Origin: Bacteroidota bacterium
GTDB taxonomy: Bacteria; Bacteroidota; Bacteroidia; Flavobacteriales; Flavobacteriaceae
Reading direction: 5' to 3'
DNA: 7,296 bases
NCBI GenBank assembly: GCA_024280815.1
Contig: JAJRPL010000343.1
Location: 1 to 7,296, forward strand
Part shown: piece after piece, positions 5,678 to 7,296 of the stretch
Layout: the number at the start of each line of letters is the position of its first letter
Position numbering within the stretch: position 1 is the stretch's first letter
The notes under the pieces: model-generated
The model's input: the letters and a program-made list of their open reading frames with translations, nothing else
What the model was told of the DNA's origin: nothing
The model's database searches: none
Translations under genes and position numbers: made by a program

Positions 5678-5812
5678 GAAAATTAACATCCTAAAAAAGT
5701 GATAAAAACACGATTAATGATATAAAAAAATCAATATTAAAAAATTTGATATACTTTTGCACTCTCAAAATAGTTAATTTATAGGCTGTTTTAAATTATT
5801 GAACTAAAGAAT
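5678..5812 (+). promoter_or_regulatory. topA leader and putative promoter
   Basis: TACTTTTG (5752-5759), in the context GATATACTTTTGC, matches the Bacteroidota -7 consensus TAnnTTTG. It would place transcription start near 5766, with a leader of about 47 bases. No TTG occurs at the expected -33 distance, so the -33 half is weak or absent. The rest of the stretch is very AT-rich, and I see no small gene or RNA gene in it. Together with the miaB promoter this makes a divergent regulatory region. Confidence 0.55.
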
Positions 5813-7296
5813 ATGGCAAAAAATTTAGTAATAGTTGAGTCACCTGCAAAAGCAAAAACCATAGAGAAATTTTTAGGTAAAGATTTTCAGGTAGAGTCAA
5901 GTTATGGACATATAGCAGATTTACCATCTAAAGAATTAGGTATTAATGTAGAGGGTGATTTTTCTCCGAAGTATATTGTATCTGATGATAAAAAAGCAGT
6001 AGTTAAAAAATTAAAAAGTCTTGCAAAAAAAGCTGATACAGTTTGGTTAGCAAGTGATGAAGATAGAGAGGGTGAGGCCATTGCTTGGCATTTAGCAGAG
6101 CAATTAAAATTAAAAAAGGAAAATACAAAGCGTATTGTTTTTCATGAAATTACTAAAGGTGCTATTTTAAAAGCGGTAGAAAACCCTAGAGATATCAATT
6201 ACAATTTGGTGGATGCTCAACAAGCACGAAGAGTGTTAGATAGATTGGTAGGTTATGAATTATCACCTATACTTTGGCGTAAAGTAAAAGGAGGTCTTTC
6301 TGCAGGTAGAGTACAATCAGTTTCTGTACGCTTAATTGTTGAACGTGAACGTGAAATAGAAAAGTTTAATGCCATAGCTTCTTATCGGATAGATGCCGAA
6401 TTCAAGAATACTAATGGAAAAATAGTTAAAGCCAAATTACCTAAAAATTTCACTTCGAAAGCTGAAGCTGAAGCATTTTTAAATTCATGTGTAGCTGCTG
6501 AATTTAAGGTGGCTGATTTGCAAACCAAACCAGCAAAGAAAACACCAGCAGCACCATTTACAACATCTACATTACAGCAAGAGGCTTCACGTAAAATATA
6601 TTTTCCTGTAGCAAAAACAATGATGATTGCACAACGTTTGTATGAAGCTGGTCTTATTACGTATATGAGAACAGATAGTGTAAATCTATCAAATGATGCA
6701 AAAGTTGCTGCTCAAGAAGAAATTACTTCATCTTATGGTTCTGAGTATAGTAATCCTAGAGATTTTAAATCAAAATCAAAAGGAGCACAAGAAGCTCACG
6801 AAGCTATTCGTCCGACAACTATGAGTACGCACGAAGTTTCTTTAGGACATGATGAAGATAGATTGTATAGTTTAATTTGGAAAAGAACCATTGCTTCTCA
6901 AATGAGCGATGCTCAGCTAGAACGTACCAATGTTAAGATTTCAAATAATAAAAATTCACAAACCTTAACTGCAAATGGTGAGGTGATTACTTTTGAAGGT
7001 TTCTTAAAAGTATATTTAGAAGGGACTGATAATGAAGATGAAGAACAAGCAGGCATGTTACCTAAACTTTCTGTAAATGAAGCGTTAGATCGAAATTTCA
7101 TTACGGCTACAGAACGTTACACAAGACCTCCGGGAAGGTTTACTGAAGCTTCTTTGGTGAAACGTTTAGAAGAGTTAGGTATTGGTCGTCCGTCAACGTA
7201 TGCACCAACAATTTCTACTATTCAACGTAGAGAATATGTGGTAAAAGGTGCTGTAGAAGGTGTAGAAAGAAAATATACTGAATTAAGATTAGAAAA
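5813..7296 (+). CDS. topA: DNA topoisomerase I (type IA), N-terminal 494 residues, cut by window edge
   Basis: TopA relaxes negative supercoils by single-strand passage through a covalent 5'-phosphotyrosine. The product starts MAKNLVIVESPAKAKTIEKF, with the TOPRIM glutamate Glu9, and carries the metal-binding acidic triad in SDEDREGEAIAWHLAE (Asp82, Asp84, Glu86). Then follow DAQQARRVLDRLVGYELSP (134-152), GGLSAGRVQSVSVRLI (160-175), and the catalytic tyrosine Tyr284 in GLITYMRTDSVNLS (280-293). AHEAIRPT (328-335) and PPGRFTEASLVKRLEELGIGRPSTY (439-463) are further family blocks. The TOPRIM domain lacks the insertion that E. coli TopA has after the first motif. The frame is open to the end of the window, so the rest of the gate region and any C-terminal zinc-finger or basic tail are not visible. 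It is transcribed away from miaB. Confidence 0.98.
   Translation, partial: MAKNLVIVESPAKAKTIEKFLGKDFQVESSYGHIADLPSKELGINVEGDFSPKYIVSDDKKAVVKKLKSLAKKADTVWLASDEDREGEAIAWHLAEQLKLKKENTKRIVFHEITKGAILKAVENPRDINYNLVDAQQARRVLDRLVGYELSPILWRKVKGGLSAGRVQSVSVRLIVEREREIEKFNAIASYRIDAEFKNTNGKIVKAKLPKNFTSKAEAEAFLNSCVAAEFKVADLQTKPAKKTPAAPFTTSTLQQEASRKIYFPVAKTMMIAQRLYEAGLITYMRTDSVNLSNDAKVAAQEEITSSYGSEYSNPRDFKSKSKGAQEAHEAIRPTTMSTHEVSLGHDEDRLYSLIWKRTIASQMSDAQLERTNVKISNNKNSQTLTANGEVITFEGFLKVYLEGTDNEDEEQAGMLPKLSVNEALDRNFITATERYTRPPGRFTEASLVKRLEELGIGRPSTYAPTISTIQRREYVVKGAVEGVERKYTELRLE

Noticed and set aside
5745..5760. topA promoter as a sigma-54 promoter (TTTG-N8-TTGC)
   Set aside because: The -24 half lacks GG, and the TTGC comes from the ordinary TAnnTTTG -7 element.
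6913..7101. Minus-strand open frame opposite topA
   Set aside because: topA reads through this region in the correct frame with conserved motifs on both sides.
1..7296. CRISPR array, tRNA or rRNA gene, insertion sequence, or broken gene
   Set aside because: No regularly spaced repeats, no tRNA-like cloverleaf sequence, no transposase, and all recognised reading frames are intact apart from the two cut by the window edges.

Overview
The window looks like chromosomal core DNA from a marine-type or environmental flavobacterium (Bacteroidota, Flavobacteriia). The evidence is AT-rich sequence, A-rich leaders that mostly lack Shine-Dalgarno sites, TAnnTTTG-type -7 promoter elements, protein sequences that read as flavobacterial, and a gene order I recall from this group (miaB, sigma-54 activator, lptE, TPR-like protein, secG, groES, groEL). 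That taxonomic and synteny statement is from memory and was not checked by a search.

Layout. Positions 1-980 hold the chaperonin operon on the minus strand: groES (702-980), then the 5' part of groEL (1-603, the rest lies outside the window). The 98-base spacer between them carries two hairpins. Positions 981-1157 are non-coding and hold the groES promoter region, a 16-bp palindrome and a strong intrinsic terminator (1098-1133) for the operon upstream. Positions 1158-5613 form a tight minus-strand cluster transcribed as miaB, sigma-54-type AAA+ activator, lptE, a flavobacterial TPR-like protein of unknown function, and secG. The last three genes are separated by overlaps or a 3-base gap. Two spacers inside this cluster are structured: a GC-rich hairpin between 11-bp direct repeats at the miaB stop codon, and a 21-bp palindrome upstream of lptE. 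Positions 5614-5812 are a divergent promoter region. Positions 5813-7296 are the start of topA on the plus strand, open at the window edge.

How the genes relate. groES and groEL make the protein-folding chamber. lptE and secG both serve the cell envelope: LPS transport at the outer membrane and Sec translocation at the inner membrane. miaB modifies tRNA, and topA relaxes negative supercoils. The activator has an AAA+ domain and a Fis-type helix-turn-helix but no receiver or sensor domain, so it may be controlled by its abundance or by a partner protein.

I do not see an obviously new multi-gene system. The more interesting signals are regulatory. A 17-base element, TGCC-N4-TGTCATAAA, occurs upstream of both groES and miaB, next to sequences resembling -24/-12 (sigma-54) promoters, in a window that itself encodes a sigma-54-type activator. 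The other leads are the palindromic element at the miaB stop and the palindrome overlapping a possible lptE promoter.
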